Assembly: GCA_963734845.1 (NCBI GenBank)
Contig: CAVTIS010000002.1
Coordinates: 219,503 to 283,502, forward strand
DNA from: JAKAVN01 sp963734845
Lineage (GTDB): Bacteria; Desulfobacterota; Binatia; Binatales; Binataceae
Direction of reading: 5' to 3'
Length of the DNA: 64,000 nucleotides
Shown piece by piece: positions 17,217-26,035 of this stretch. Under the pieces are notes generated by a model. That model was not told the origin of the DNA and did no database searches. It saw nothing but the letters and a program-made list of their open reading frames with translations. The number at the start of each line of letters is the position of its first letter. Within the stretch, counting starts at the first letter, position 1. Both the position numbers and the translations under genes were made by a program.

Positions 17217-17483
17217 TCATCCGGGCGATCCGCTTGGGCCATCCGCTCTCCCGGCGACTTCGAATGTTTTTGATTCCTGTTCCATCATCATGAGATCAAT
17301 GCCTTGAGAGCCTCTCCCTAGTGACAGCATTATCTGTGCCCAGGCTTCAGCGAATGCATGACGTGATCGCTCCAAGCTGAAGAGCAAAAACACTGCTCCT
17401 TTTGGAGTCACATCTCCGCAGGCAACGCATCTGTTGGACACAGACGTTGCCAAGGTCTGCAATGATTCTCGGCCTACCGCCAC
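17217..17483 (-). CDS. Hypothetical small protein, doubtful
   Basis: 88 aa: SVSNRCVACGDVTPKG followed by AVFLLFSLERSRHAFAEAWA. One CxxC pair. It has a diverged, frame-broken relative at 4590-4690, which suggests a once-real gene family. Lower GC than neighbours. The far end looks unnatural, so it may already be decaying. 17067-17216 holds nothing I can name. Confidence 0.3.
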   Translation of the reverse strand: MAVGRESLQTLATSVSNRCVACGDVTPKGAVFLLFSLERSRHAFAEAWAQIMLSLGRGSQGIDLMMMEQESKTFEVAGRADGPSGSPG

Positions 17484-17557
17484 TGTCCACGAAACCGGGT
17501 CTGGTGAAGTCTGGCGGCTTTATTCCGGGAATGACATAGAGCGCTTCTCCATCTCCC

Positions 17558-17986
17558 CTACTTCTCCTGAATCGATTCTATGTAGTCCACGAGAGCGGAG
17601 ATCCTGCGCTTGACCCGCGCCTTGGCCTCCGGACTAAGCTTCTCACTATCCTCGCTATATCGGAGTCCCCAGGTGGGCATGTCGCCAATGAAATGCGCCG
17701 GGAAGCGCGTGCGGCCCTCGATCGTGTCGTAAACCTTCTGACGTGGAAACCGGCCCTCGTTCTCTTTGCTGAGCTGGGTCAGATCGACTGACTTGTAGCC
17801 CGGGACCTCCCTCATCGCCGCGACGTTTCCCTTACCGTCGGAACCATGACAGCGTGCACAATCGGCGAGGTAAGCCTCTTTGCCAGGGGAATCGGCGCAC
17901 GCGATTCCGATCGGCATCAGCCACATCAGGACGAGGAACAGGATCGCTCTGTATCTGGTCATTCGCGGCAGGTCCGGCACGGTCAT
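17558..17986 (-). CDS. Cytochrome c (class I, monoheme)
   Basis: 142 aa secreted c-type cytochrome. Signal peptide near residues 9-31 (RYRAILFLVLMWLMPIGIAC), heme site CARCH near residue 45, and a likely Met ligand in GDMPTWG near residue 105. The ATG at 17986 overlaps the stop of the upstream DksA-type gene (ATGA), so I prefer it over the ATG at 17962. Periplasmic electron carrier; the partner is unknown. Confidence 0.85.
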   Translation of the reverse strand: MTVPDLPRMTRYRAILFLVLMWLMPIGIACADSPGKEAYLADCARCHGSDGKGNVAAMREVPGYKSVDLTQLSKENEGRFPRQKVYDTIEGRTRFPAHFIGDMPTWGLRYSEDSEKLSPEAKARVKRRISALVDYIESIQEK

Positions 17987-18570
17987 TCAGGGGCACGCAC
18001 TCTCCCGCGCCGGCGGGCTGTAGGAGAGGGAGGCAGCTGCTCGAATTCTCCCACTTCCGGACCTGACGGCCGCTGGTCGCGCACTGCGAGTCGTTCTTCC
18101 GGCTCAATCAACGCATCCTGCTTTTCCAGCGATTCATCCATTTCCTCGGGCAAGTTCCAAAGATGGCGCGAAGGCTCATCGATAGAGCCTTCACCCGGCC
18201 GGTGCTGTCGATTTCGCTTCGACTGGCAATCGACGCAGTAGGCCGCAAAGGGCAGCACCTTGAGGCGGTCAACAGGGATGTCCTCGCCACATCCCTCGCA
18301 AATTCCATAGCGTCCTTCCTCGACCCGACTCAAAGCGGCGGCTATAGCCTTCAACCGATATTCGGCACGTTCGATTAGGCCGGCGTGGGTCTCTACTTCG
18401 GCGAGAGCGCGGGCCGCATCGAGTTCGTCGCCCGGGAGTGGCTCCGCATCTTCCTCCTGCGCTCTGCGAAAATCGCGAATCCGCGCAAGTGCCTCATTGC
18501 GCTGATGAGCGAGAAGGTTCCGTAGAGTCTGAAGGCGCTCACTATTGCTGATGGTTCGTGATGATTTCAT
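17983..18570 (-). CDS. DksA/TraR-type C4 zinc-finger protein
   Basis: 195 aa. A coiled-coil N terminus (LRNLLAHQRNEALARIRDFR) is followed near residue 110 by the C4 zinc finger CEGCGEDIP...CVDCQ. DksA-like proteins bind in the RNA polymerase secondary channel and work with ppGpp to reprogramme transcription. This one has an extra acidic/charged C-terminal tail of about 55 residues. Couples directly to the cytochrome c gene. As a regulator inside a stress cluster it could control the cluster (inference). Confidence 0.85.
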   Translation of the reverse strand: MKSSRTISNSERLQTLRNLLAHQRNEALARIRDFRRAQEEDAEPLPGDELDAARALAEVETHAGLIERAEYRLKAIAAALSRVEEGRYGICEGCGEDIPVDRLKVLPFAAYCVDCQSKRNRQHRPGEGSIDEPSRHLWNLPEEMDESLEKQDALIEPEERLAVRDQRPSGPEVGEFEQLPPSPTARRRGRVRAPE

Positions 18571-18616
18571 TGTTCAGCCTGTTTCCTGAGAGCATTTGCC
18601 TCTCGTTTGGTTGCGA

Positions 18617-19555
18617 TCAGACATGCGCTATCAAGTCACTCAAGGACTGGTTCCCGTGCAGCCGCCTTATGGCTTCTGCCAAAAGCGGAGCGACGCTGAC
18701 CACCTTAACGGGCAATCGCAAATCTGCGGCGAGCGCCACGCTATCCGTAACTATGAAGCGCTTCACTCCAAGGACGCGCAGCCGTTCCTGCGCCGGACCG
18801 ACGAACAGGCCGTGAGTCGCTACCACGGTCACCTCTGATGCGGCCCCGGCTGCTTTCACCAGATTGACAGCCGCCGCAATGGTCCCTCCTGTAGTGATCA
18901 TATCGTCAACAATGAGAATCGGACGCCCGCGAACATCGCCGACGATCCCCTTCGCTTCAACTTCCTCGCCGCTGAGGCGGGTTTTGTTGACCACCGCGAT
19001 CCGCATATGGAGCATCCGCGCGTACCGTTCTGCGAGTTTCACAGCGCCGAGGTCGGGCGCCACGATGACCGATTCCGCCGGAACGCCCGAAGCGGCGGCC
19101 TGTGCCAAGATGGGAATAGCGCTCAGATGCTCAAGTGGAAACGGGAAAAACCCTTCGAGCGCGGCGCTGTGAAGGTCAAGCGCCACCACGCGCTCTATTT
19201 GGCTCGTCCCGAGCAGGTCGGCAACGAGGCGTGCGCCGACCGGGTCCCGACCCGTGGCTCTCCGGTCTTGACGCGCGTAACCAAAGTACGGGATTACGGC
19301 AGTCAGACGCGCGGCGCCGGCGCGGCGGCACGCGTCGGCAAGCATGAAAAGATCGAAGAGATGCTCATGCACCGGCGGGCTTGTCGGCTGAATCAAGTAC
19401 ACGTCGCGCCCGCGTACACTTTCCTGAACTTCAATGTGAAGTTCGCTGTCAGGAAAGCGAGTGAGCGCCCGGCTTCCGAGCGTCAAGCCCATCCGCTCCG
19501 CAACCGCCGCGGCAAGCGTGAGGTTGGCGGAACCAACGAAAATGACAGGATCCAT
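18617..19555 (-). CDS. prs: Ribose-phosphate pyrophosphokinase (PRPP synthetase)
   Basis: 312 aa. SANLTLAAAVAERM at the N terminus, GYARQDRRATGRDPVGARLV (ATP loop), DLHSAALEGFFPFPLEHL, and the PRPP motif ILIVDDMITTGGTI near residue 215. Makes PRPP from ribose 5-phosphate and ATP. Some residues differ from housekeeping Prs (DLHSAALEGF instead of DLHAGQIQGF), so it is probably a second, cluster-specific copy feeding the phosphoribosyltransferases nearby. Confidence 0.9.
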   Translation of the reverse strand: MDPVIFVGSANLTLAAAVAERMGLTLGSRALTRFPDSELHIEVQESVRGRDVYLIQPTSPPVHEHLFDLFMLADACRRAGAARLTAVIPYFGYARQDRRATGRDPVGARLVADLLGTSQIERVVALDLHSAALEGFFPFPLEHLSAIPILAQAAASGVPAESVIVAPDLGAVKLAERYARMLHMRIAVVNKTRLSGEEVEAKGIVGDVRGRPILIVDDMITTGGTIAAAVNLVKAAGAASEVTVVATHGLFVGPAQERLRVLGVKRFIVTDSVALAADLRLPVKVVSVAPLLAEAIRRLHGNQSLSDLIAHV

Positions 19556-19576
19556 CGACTTCCCTCGACTGGTTCC

Positions 19577-20329
19577 CTAACGCTCGTGTTCAAGCCGATT
19601 GACAACGCGGTCGACGCCGAAGACGTACCATGCATCCATCTCAGCCATCTCGCTCTCGGCGTTATTGACGACAAGCCCTTCCAGCGTGACTACGGCAGTG
19701 CGAACGGTCACGCGGATGCGATAGGCGTTGATCAGCGGGTCTTTTTCCAAAACCAGTTTCACCGCCTCCGCAATCTCGTCGTCGCTGTCCTCCTGTGTGG
19801 GCGCCACTTCGAGGCCGTTGACGACATCGCAACTGCCCGGCACCCACCAGGCCAACACTCCTGCAAGTCGTTTGTGAGAGAGACTGCTCACTTGACCTTC
19901 CAGCGTCACAACGCCGTCACCAACCATTACGTCAATCGAACAGCGCGGCGTGACCACCTGTGACTGCCTGAAGATCTCCCAGCGGCCGCTATTCATTATC
20001 CGAATGCCGCAGTTATTGATTGCAGGCTCTTCGAGCAGAGCGTCGCGAACATGATCGCGGATTTCACCGTCGCCCATCGGGGTTGCAGGCTTAATCCGAA
20101 GACGGTCGACAATGCCACTTACGCCGCCGATCGCAGCTGCGTGCTCGAGCGCAAGTTTCTTCGCAGCGATGTTTTCAAGTTCACCTTCGAGAACGAGAAC
20201 ACCGTCCGGGTCAAGAACAATTTTTAACGGATGCTTGTGGAAGCTTATACGCGGATCGTGTTCCAGCGCCGCGCTGACCTCATTAACGATGGTTTCGCTT
20301 CTATCCACGTTGAAATCCGGAAATGGCAT
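19577..20329 (-). CDS. Triple BON domain protein
   Basis: 250 aa with three BON repeats near residues 7-70, 78-150 and 155-225, each with a glycine-centred core such as VLVLEGELENIAAKKLALEH, VVTLEGQVSSLSHKRLAG and VVTLEGLVVNNAESEMAEM. No signal peptide is visible, unlike OsmY, so it is probably cytoplasmic. BON proteins bind lipids or polymers and are osmotic and stress linked. It follows prs by 21 bases. Confidence 0.88.
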   Translation of the reverse strand: MPFPDFNVDRSETIVNEVSAALEHDPRISFHKHPLKIVLDPDGVLVLEGELENIAAKKLALEHAAAIGGVSGIVDRLRIKPATPMGDGEIRDHVRDALLEEPAINNCGIRIMNSGRWEIFRQSQVVTPRCSIDVMVGDGVVTLEGQVSSLSHKRLAGVLAWWVPGSCDVVNGLEVAPTQEDSDDEIAEAVKLVLEKDPLINAYRIRVTVRTAVVTLEGLVVNNAESEMAEMDAWYVFGVDRVVNRLEHER

Positions 20330-20384
20330 GTTCTCTGTGCTCTTTGGAATAGACCCGCCGTAACGGCACTCCGCGGCTTTGCTC

Positions 20385-20690
20385 TTAGTTTTTGAGACCT
20401 TGCGCGAGGGTCAGGAAACGTTCCCACGGCGTCGCGACCCAGGTTTCAGTCGTTGCGTGCCCGAAGGATCGGACGAGAAGCGCAACTCGCGTCGCCGTGT
20501 CAGCGTCCGGCGCCTCGAAGACGTCTAGATAATCGCACGGACCGAGCACGGCATAGTTGGCGAGCCATTTTACGCCAGGGCATTCCTGGCGAATGCGCTC
20601 TTCGACCTTCTTGTTGAGATTCGCGACGGCTCCGGGACGGGTCAAAGCCTCGGGCGAAAGCCTCGTCAGCATTATGTAGTTGGCCACCAT
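20385..20690 (-). CDS. GYD domain protein
   Basis: 101 aa ferredoxin-like fold: IMLTRLSPEALTRPGA, then LGPCDYLDVFEAPDADTA (the GYD position reads CDY) and TETWVATPWERF. Family function unknown; common beside stress genes. The ATG is preceded by AGAGGAGGAT, a strong ribosome-binding site. Confidence 0.82.
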   Translation of the reverse strand: MVANYIMLTRLSPEALTRPGAVANLNKKVEERIRQECPGVKWLANYAVLGPCDYLDVFEAPDADTATRVALLVRSFGHATTETWVATPWERFLTLAQGLKN

Positions 20691-20782
20691 GAATCCTCCT
20701 CTGCCGGGCCACGGGAACAGACCGACTCGCAGTCCTGCTCTCGTGGTGGCGCACCGGAAACTTCACCACCTGTTCAGGCGGG

Positions 20783-21154
20783 CTACGCTGCTGCCTCCAT
20801 GATGCGGTGGCGTGGGGTGCAGACCGAGGCCATGACGCGCGCGATTTCCGCATAGGCGCCGTATGAGACTTCGCGGCGCAAATAATTCTCCTGCTTGACC
20901 TCCTTCTCGCTCTTGCGTTCGCCCTTGATCGTGAGGACGTTTTGCAGGACGTTGATTTCGATGTCCTTGGGCTCAAGCCCAGGTACATCGACACGTACCA
21001 GCAGATTGCCGTCCTTGACGTAGCTTTCGATCGGCGGGGCGAGCTCTTTGTCGGCTTCCTCGAATTCTTGAGAGAAGTTGGGGAAACGCGACTCCCAGCT
21101 TCTCGCCAGCCGTTCGAGGTCCCTAAACGGCTTCCACAGTGACAGTGCTCCCAT
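20783..21154 (-). CDS. Hsp20 (alpha-crystallin) family protein, truncated
   Basis: 123 aa. Normal up to residue 97: WKPFRDLERLARSWE, PIESYVKDGNLLVRVDVPGL, VLTIKGERKSEKE, NYLRREVSYGA. Ordinary small heat-shock proteins continue with a phenylalanine-led block and a final NGVLEVTMP strand; here the sequence switches to YAEIARVMASVCTP, and the second half of the alpha-crystallin domain and the IxI-type tail are absent. Probably non-functional or altered in assembly. It sits between the GYD gene and a UspA remnant. Confidence 0.7.
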   Translation of the reverse strand: MGALSLWKPFRDLERLARSWESRFPNFSQEFEEADKELAPPIESYVKDGNLLVRVDVPGLEPKDIEINVLQNVLTIKGERKSEKEVKQENYLRREVSYGAYAEIARVMASVCTPRHRIMEAAA

Positions 21155-21389
21155 TGATTTTCTCCTCGATTGGATTTCCGCGCTCGACGCTCGAGCACAC
21201 CTTCAGGTCAGCAAGCAACGCGCCAATCGAATCATCGCAGAATGCTGCCAAAGTTCGGCCCTCCGTGTTGCCAAAAGGCAACTCCGGTGCCGATGGCTCG
21301 AACGGGAGCACGGGAGCGAAGGCGACGACGTGTGCCGCCAAATTTTTAAGGCGAGCTGAGCATCCCAACGGGTTTGCTACCTGCGCCAC
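21123..21389 (-). pseudogene. Universal stress protein (UspA) fragment
   Basis: The frame reads NLAAHVVAFAPVLPFEP, then AAFCDDSIGALLADLKV and SVERGNPIEEKI, matching the middle of a UspA domain (strand, helix and the R-G-[DN]-P-x-E motif). The ATP-binding G-2x-G-9x-G(S/T) segment and the end are missing, and the frame runs into the Hsp20 start. Weak similarity, so this is tentative. Confidence 0.35.
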
Positions 21390-21416
21390 GGATAGAGGAG
21401 TGCGTCCTTGCGCACC

Positions 21417-21998
21417 TTAGTGTCTAGCTTCAGGCTGTGACGCGGAGAATTCCACCATTTCTTTCAGCATCCGAGTCAGGTTCGTCCGCACCGCGGCTTC
21501 GTTCGCCGAGGAGAGGCCGATCCCACTGTCCTGGTGCGAAATCACGTTGTCGGTCCGAACAATTCTGTTAGATGCGACTTCAACAAGTCGGTGATTGACA
21601 TGGCGGATCGACGTATACATCGCAGACGCTTCCATTTCGCGATGAGAGACTATTTCAGCGTCCAGTCGGTAATCGCTGCTTCCACTTGTAACGACTGACT
21701 TTAAGATCTCTGATTGTTCGACGCTTCTTACGAGTGCGTACCAAAAACTGTTGCGGAGTGGCCGCTGAGGCTGGGGTCGCTCTCCCGCGACCTCGCCGAC
21801 AAGGACCGTCTTGCCCGACAACACTCCTGGGATCTGTTTGCCAAGACCCGCATTCGCGGCGAGCATATACTCCGGCTTAGGCGAACCAGTGACACATCCG
21901 CTGACAATCAAAGCTGCCAGCGCCATTCCAATCATCGCGATCACGCGCCAGTCGCGGTGCGTGTCTCGTCCTCGCCAGCAGTAATGCAGCGCCTTCAC
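21417..21998 (-). CDS. Putative lipoprotein of unknown function
   Basis: 193 aa. After a basic start (WRGRDTHRDWR) comes a hydrophobic stretch MIGMALAALIVSGC with a lipobox cysteine near residue 35. The body has VLVGEVAGE, a region YRLDAEIVSHREM, and HVNHRLVEVASNRIV, a beta-rich pattern like LpoB/TolB-N-type or other envelope lipoproteins. I cannot name the family. Outer-membrane attachment expected. Confidence 0.65.
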   Translation of the reverse strand: MKALHYCWRGRDTHRDWRVIAMIGMALAALIVSGCVTGSPKPEYMLAANAGLGKQIPGVLSGKTVLVGEVAGERPQPQRPLRNSFWYALVRSVEQSEILKSVVTSGSSDYRLDAEIVSHREMEASAMYTSIRHVNHRLVEVASNRIVRTDNVISHQDSGIGLSSANEAAVRTNLTRMLKEMVEFSASQPEARH

Positions 21999-22036
21999 GA
22001 GGCGCGATCCGAGTTCTTCACTTGAGCAATGCAGCT

Positions 22037-22222
22037 TTATAGTGGAGGAACAATGAGCACTGCGCAGAGCGATTCCCGCACGACGCGTTCAGCGACGCTC
22101 CCCATAAAGAAATGCCCCACGACAGAACGGCTACGGCCATGCGTCGCCATGACGACTAGGTCGACATCCCGTTCTGCCTCTGCGCGAATTATAACCTCGA
22201 CGGGCAAACCAATTTCGCTCAC
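22037..22222 (-). pseudogene. UspA C-terminal fragment
   Basis: EAERDVDLVVMATHGRSRSV, then MGSVAERVVRESLCAVLIV, the conserved ATP-binding C-terminal part of a universal stress protein. Only about 60 residues remain; the N-terminal half is gone and the preceding sequence is a different gene fragment. ATP-binding glycines are partly replaced (GHFFMGS). Confidence 0.6.
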
Positions 22223-22400
22223 GAATTCGCATCGTACGAACTCACGATGGCGGCTGGAGTGAAGAGCTTAAGAGAATCGAGGTAGTCGAGGATCGGCTGC
22301 TCGAAGCGGAATTCCTCGAGCGCCTCGAGCAGACGTCGAGCCCAGCGGCAACCAAAAACCCCCGGCGCGCCGCGCCGGCTCACCTGAAGGTGATGCGGGT
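22219..22400 (-). pseudogene. Nicotinate phosphoribosyltransferase N-terminal fragment
   Basis: The minus-strand frame reads RRLLEALEEFRFEQPILDYL and DSLKLFTPA before a stop at 22219. It resembles the N-terminal helices of nicotinate phosphoribosyltransferases (..ALEYLE.FRF...DLDYLRSLGLF...). The rest of the gene is absent. Low-to-moderate confidence because the fragment is short. Confidence 0.35.
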
Positions 22401-22418
22401 AGGCTCCTTTCCGAGCAG

Positions 22419-22964
22419 TCAGGATTTGCCGGCTATCGCGACCGAGCTCGCTTGAGGCCCTTGATCACCCATCTCCTCGGCGAACCTGACCTCCGTACCG
22501 ATCTTCATCCTGTCGAACGAATCGCCTAGGACGCTGTTGCGATGAAAGTAAAGTTCGCGCCTGTCGGGTGTGGTCAGAAAGCCGTACCCCTCGAGCGGGA
22601 ACAGTTTGCTCACGCGCGCGTGGGGCGTCGCCTCGACAGTCTTGACGTCGCCCCGCTGCTTGCGGGCGTAATCCTGCAACTCGCGCCGCGCGGCGTCGAA
22701 GGCCTCGCGAATCGCCACTGCGAGGTCATCCTCGGACTGCCGATCAACGCTCAACTCGCCACCCGGAAGTCTTAGATCGATTCGCACCTTGAACGGACCG
22801 CCGCGGTGGTGATGGCCAACGTCGCCTTCCACGGTGACGTGGCAACCGCTGATACGCCCACGCTCGTAATAGCGCTCGAGTCTCGCGGCCTTTTCCCGGA
22901 TTTCGGCTTCAGCGGCCGCATTCAAGGTGAAATTGCGGGCGGTGATTTGCAAATCGCGTTGCAT
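22419..22964 (-). CDS. HPF/RaiA ribosome hibernation factor with cold-shock domain
   Basis: 181 aa. Residues 1-105 have the RaiA/HPF beta-alpha-beta fold (LQITARNFTLNAAAEAEIR; CHVTVEGDVGHHHRGG; DDLAVAIREAFDAARRELQD). From residue 115 a cold-shock-like domain follows (FPLEGYGFLTTPDRRELYFH, then VRFAEEMGDQGPQAS). HPF proteins bind 30S or 100S ribosomes in stationary phase; the fused CSD form is known in Proteobacteria stress loci. Intact. Confidence 0.9.
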   Translation of the reverse strand: MQRDLQITARNFTLNAAAEAEIREKAARLERYYERGRISGCHVTVEGDVGHHHRGGPFKVRIDLRLPGGELSVDRQSEDDLAVAIREAFDAARRELQDYARKQRGDVKTVEATPHARVSKLFPLEGYGFLTTPDRRELYFHRNSVLGDSFDRMKIGTEVRFAEEMGDQGPQASSVAIAGKS

Positions 22965-23267
22965 GTCTCATCCTCGGCGCACTTTGCGTGATAACTTCTT
23001 CTTTCTCTACCTTGGGCACCGGCATCTTTACTTCGGCAACACCCTGATGAGCCCACAAGCAAGCAATGATCACACCACGTCAGAATATCGTGTACTCGCA
23101 GGCGTTCGCGTCGTAATGACTCCGATGGCGCCAGTGCTGTTTCCATTAGCGCCACGCTTCGGTTGCACAGAATTTGCTCGCCCGATGCAAGTAGAGCCAA
23201 TGACACTGGCGATCGGTGCTGAGGTTGGATGCAGGCTGGGAGCCGGCATTAGAATGCGGGGCAGGGT
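22965..23267. other. No gene recognised
   Basis: 303 bases between the hibernation factor gene and the nrdJ remnant. Open frames are present on both strands but none has plausible composition, a ribosome-binding site or recognisable motifs. It likely holds the promoter of the hibernation factor gene. Confidence 0.4.
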
Positions 23268-23870
23268 TTTTAAGCAGTGCGTCTCTGTCGCAAGCCGCGA
23301 TTGCCGTTCTTCAGGAGCGCTACCCCGTCGCGACGAGACCGGGCGGCAGATTGAGGATGCCTCCGGAATGCTGAACCGGGGCGGTTGGTGGGCGAGAAGC
23401 GCGTCGACGTGAACGCGTCTGTGGAAAGGGAATTGAAGCACCTCGGGCCGGTCGGTGACGAAGCGATGGCATTGATGCGCCGACCGGGTCGATAAGCGGA
23501 TCCGCGATCGCCGAAGAACTCAAACGGCGGTTTCCGGTTGCGCTGGAGATCGAGCCGGGTCTTCACTTGCGGATGCAGGCCGCTTTTCAGGAACACGTCG
23601 ACGCCGCAGTTTCAAAACGGTGAATTTGCCAACCGATGCCAGCCCGCAGGCTGTGCGTGAAATCTTCCTGACGGCACACGAGCTTGGGCTCAAGGGCGTG
23701 ACCGTCTACCGCTACGGATCGCGCCCAGAGCAGAGGTGAGCATTGTAGACGACAGCGAAACGCCGGATTGCCGGGAATGCGAGCGCCGGATGGCCGATTC
23801 ACGAAAAATCATTAGCGACGCCGCGGCCGCGAAGCGTGGCGCTAACGAACACGTCCGGCCGCCCGAATGA
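23268..23870 (+). pseudogene. nrdJ: Adenosylcobalamin-dependent ribonucleotide reductase, both ends only
   Basis: Pieces from several frames rebuild the two ends of a class II ribonucleotide reductase. N-terminal: LSQAAIAVLQERYP and RRDETGRQIEDASGML. C-terminal: TGSISGSAIAEELKRRFPVA, LHLRMQAAFQEHVDAAVSK, then, after a one-base loss near 23610, TVNLPTDASPQAVREIFLTA and KGVTVYRYGSRPEQ, and after another shift IVDDSETPDCRECERR with the terminal CxxC. The catalytic barrel (over 600 residues) is deleted. Class II enzymes work without oxygen, so the intact ancestor fits the low-oxygen cluster. Confidence 0.75.
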
Positions 23871-23978
23871 GGAAAGCGGATAGAGTTGGAGCATCCGGCC
23901 ACGGATATCCGGGCGGAATTCGCAGCCGTTTCGAGCGCACATTGGCTCGCAACACGGCCCTGATTAACGCCAGTGAGC

Positions 23979-25832
23979 CTACCAGCGCTTGAGCATTCGG
24001 AGCATCGCGCTTTTCTTGACCTGATGATCCTGCATCCGCTGGAGGATATCGTCCAGAGCTGTCACTGCCTCGCACAGGTGCGGCCCCTTATTGAGCATCA
24101 CGCACTCCGCGCGTTCCCCCATCGCGGCGTCGGTAATCTCGGCCCGTGACGGAAGTCCCTTCTTGGCGAGACTCTCCAGCACTTGCGTCGCCCAAACCAC
24201 GGGCATGTGGGCCGCCTCGCACACCCATAGGATCTCCTCCTGGATCTCTGCCATCCGTTCATAGCCGCATTCCACGGCCAGGTCACCCCGCGCGATCATC
24301 ACGCCCGCCGCGGGACGACGCATCGCGGCGAGCACCAGGGAGGGGAGATTGTCGAATGCCTTGCGCGTCTCGATCTTGAGCAGGATGCCGATGTCGGGAC
24401 GGCCAAGCCGGGCCAGATGCGCCTCGAGGGCTTCCACGTCGCTGCGCGAGCGCACAAAGGACATGCCAACGATATCGGCTTGCTCCGCGACCGCCTGGAG
24501 ATCTTGGAGGTCCTTCGGCATCAGCGAAGCAATACTCAGATCGCTCTCCGGCAGATTGATGCCTTTGTTCGAGCGCAGTTTGCTACCTGCCGCGCCGGCG
24601 TGAGTAATTTCAATGGTGGCTTCCGAATCGACGACATTTTTGATAACTCCGCCGATCTTGCCATCGTCAAACCACACTCGCTCGCCCGCCTTGATGTCGC
24701 CGAGAATCTCCGGGATGGTACAGTTTATGGTTGCCGGACGCAGCACGCGTCCGTCCTCGTTCACCTCCGGGCCTCTGCCCAAGCGTAATTTATTCGACAG
24801 CACCACGGTGTCGCCTTTTTTAAGGACGATGGGCTGATCCAGCGCGGGCAACCGTCCGACGTGCAGGACACAATCAAGCTCGCCCTTGCGGCGCAGCTCC
24901 ATTCCTGAAGCGAGATAAGAAGTGCGGGCGCATTCGGCTTCGACGCGCTCGCCGTTTACCCTGGTCACGACTATTCGCCGAGAAGATCCTCGCGCATCGG
25001 TAAATTCGATCTGATCTCCGGCTCGGAGCGAGGTTAGATCGCCGGCGGCGACGGGAATCGATAGGAACTCCGCCCCATTCGCAACCGCGCCCGTATGCGT
25101 CTGTGGAACAAGGCAGATTCGCGCGGGCTTGAGCACCATTCCAGTAACATCACGCTCGGGGCGGACCTTGATCACTTCGGGGCCGGTTTCCATCGGGCCA
25201 ACCCGCAGTTTGGGGCCGGCGAGATCCATCGACAGCCGGCAATTCCTGCCGAGTTCGTGCCTCGCGCGCTTGAGATGCTCGGCCATCGCCACCCACGCCT
25301 GGCGGTCGTCATACGAGCAGTTGACGCGCATGCAGTCCATGCCGCCGGCGACCAAATCGCGAACCAGTTGATAGTCCGATGCGGCTTCACTCGGCATCGT
25401 CACCATGATCCGCACCGCACGGTTGGCCGGGCTGGGACCGAGCAGCGTCTCGGTATGCTCACGCAACAACCTGTTGCCCTCTGAAAAATCGAGCGCGCGG
25501 GGCAAATGTTGCCACGAGCGACCGGCCAGTCCGTGGACCGCCGCGAGCACCGCGTCAAGCGTCGCCATCACGTGGGCTTCCGCGCGCCCCAGTGAGGAGA
25601 GCCCCAACTGGGCCAGTTCCTCCTGCAGATTGCGGATGTCGCGATGGCGCAGTGCGATATAGTGCGCGAGGTTACGGGAGCTTTTCAGATAGGTTGGGTC
25701 GATGCTGCCAGCCCGGGTCGCAAAGGCGCTCTCGTACTCGGCAAGCGACGACCTGATCTCGCTTAAGCGCTTGATAAGATCGTCGAGTTTCGCTTGTTTC
25801 GAAACTGCGGTCGACGTCACTGTTTCTTTCAA
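23979..25832 (-). CDS. pyk: Pyruvate kinase with N-terminal extension
   Basis: 617 aa. An N-terminal helical extension of about 140 residues (LDDLIKRLSEIRSSLAEYES) is followed by the pyruvate kinase barrel: VRIMVTMPSEAASDYQLVRD, MDCMRVNCSYDD, LSMDLAGPKLRVG, MSFVRSRSDVEAL, ILLKIETRKAFDNLP, GVMIARGDLAVECG. The usual C-terminal regulatory domain is missing, a known pattern in long bacterial and plant-type variants. Makes ATP and pyruvate, feeding the PDH operon. The start at 25832 is the longest credible frame. Confidence 0.87.
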   Translation of the reverse strand: MKETVTSTAVSKQAKLDDLIKRLSEIRSSLAEYESAFATRAGSIDPTYLKSSRNLAHYIALRHRDIRNLQEELAQLGLSSLGRAEAHVMATLDAVLAAVHGLAGRSWQHLPRALDFSEGNRLLREHTETLLGPSPANRAVRIMVTMPSEAASDYQLVRDLVAGGMDCMRVNCSYDDRQAWVAMAEHLKRARHELGRNCRLSMDLAGPKLRVGPMETGPEVIKVRPERDVTGMVLKPARICLVPQTHTGAVANGAEFLSIPVAAGDLTSLRAGDQIEFTDARGSSRRIVVTRVNGERVEAECARTSYLASGMELRRKGELDCVLHVGRLPALDQPIVLKKGDTVVLSNKLRLGRGPEVNEDGRVLRPATINCTIPEILGDIKAGERVWFDDGKIGGVIKNVVDSEATIEITHAGAAGSKLRSNKGINLPESDLSIASLMPKDLQDLQAVAEQADIVGMSFVRSRSDVEALEAHLARLGRPDIGILLKIETRKAFDNLPSLVLAAMRRPAAGVMIARGDLAVECGYERMAEIQEEILWVCEAAHMPVVWATQVLESLAKKGLPSRAEITDAAMGERAECVMLNKGPHLCEAVTALDDILQRMQDHQVKKSAMLRMLKRW

Positions 25833-26035
25833 TCAGAATGCCTGCGGATCTTTGACCATAGCAGTTTGTCGGGAATCTTGCTCTACGGTTTGATGAACAG
25901 CGCGTTACGCCGGTATTTTGGAAGCAGGTAAGCAAGCGTAACAGCTAAGTAACTCAACCTGCTCATCGCTTACGACACGCGGGAAGTGCAATGCTATTCT
26001 TCCGTAAGATCTAAGCCACCCATTTTAAGTGTGAG

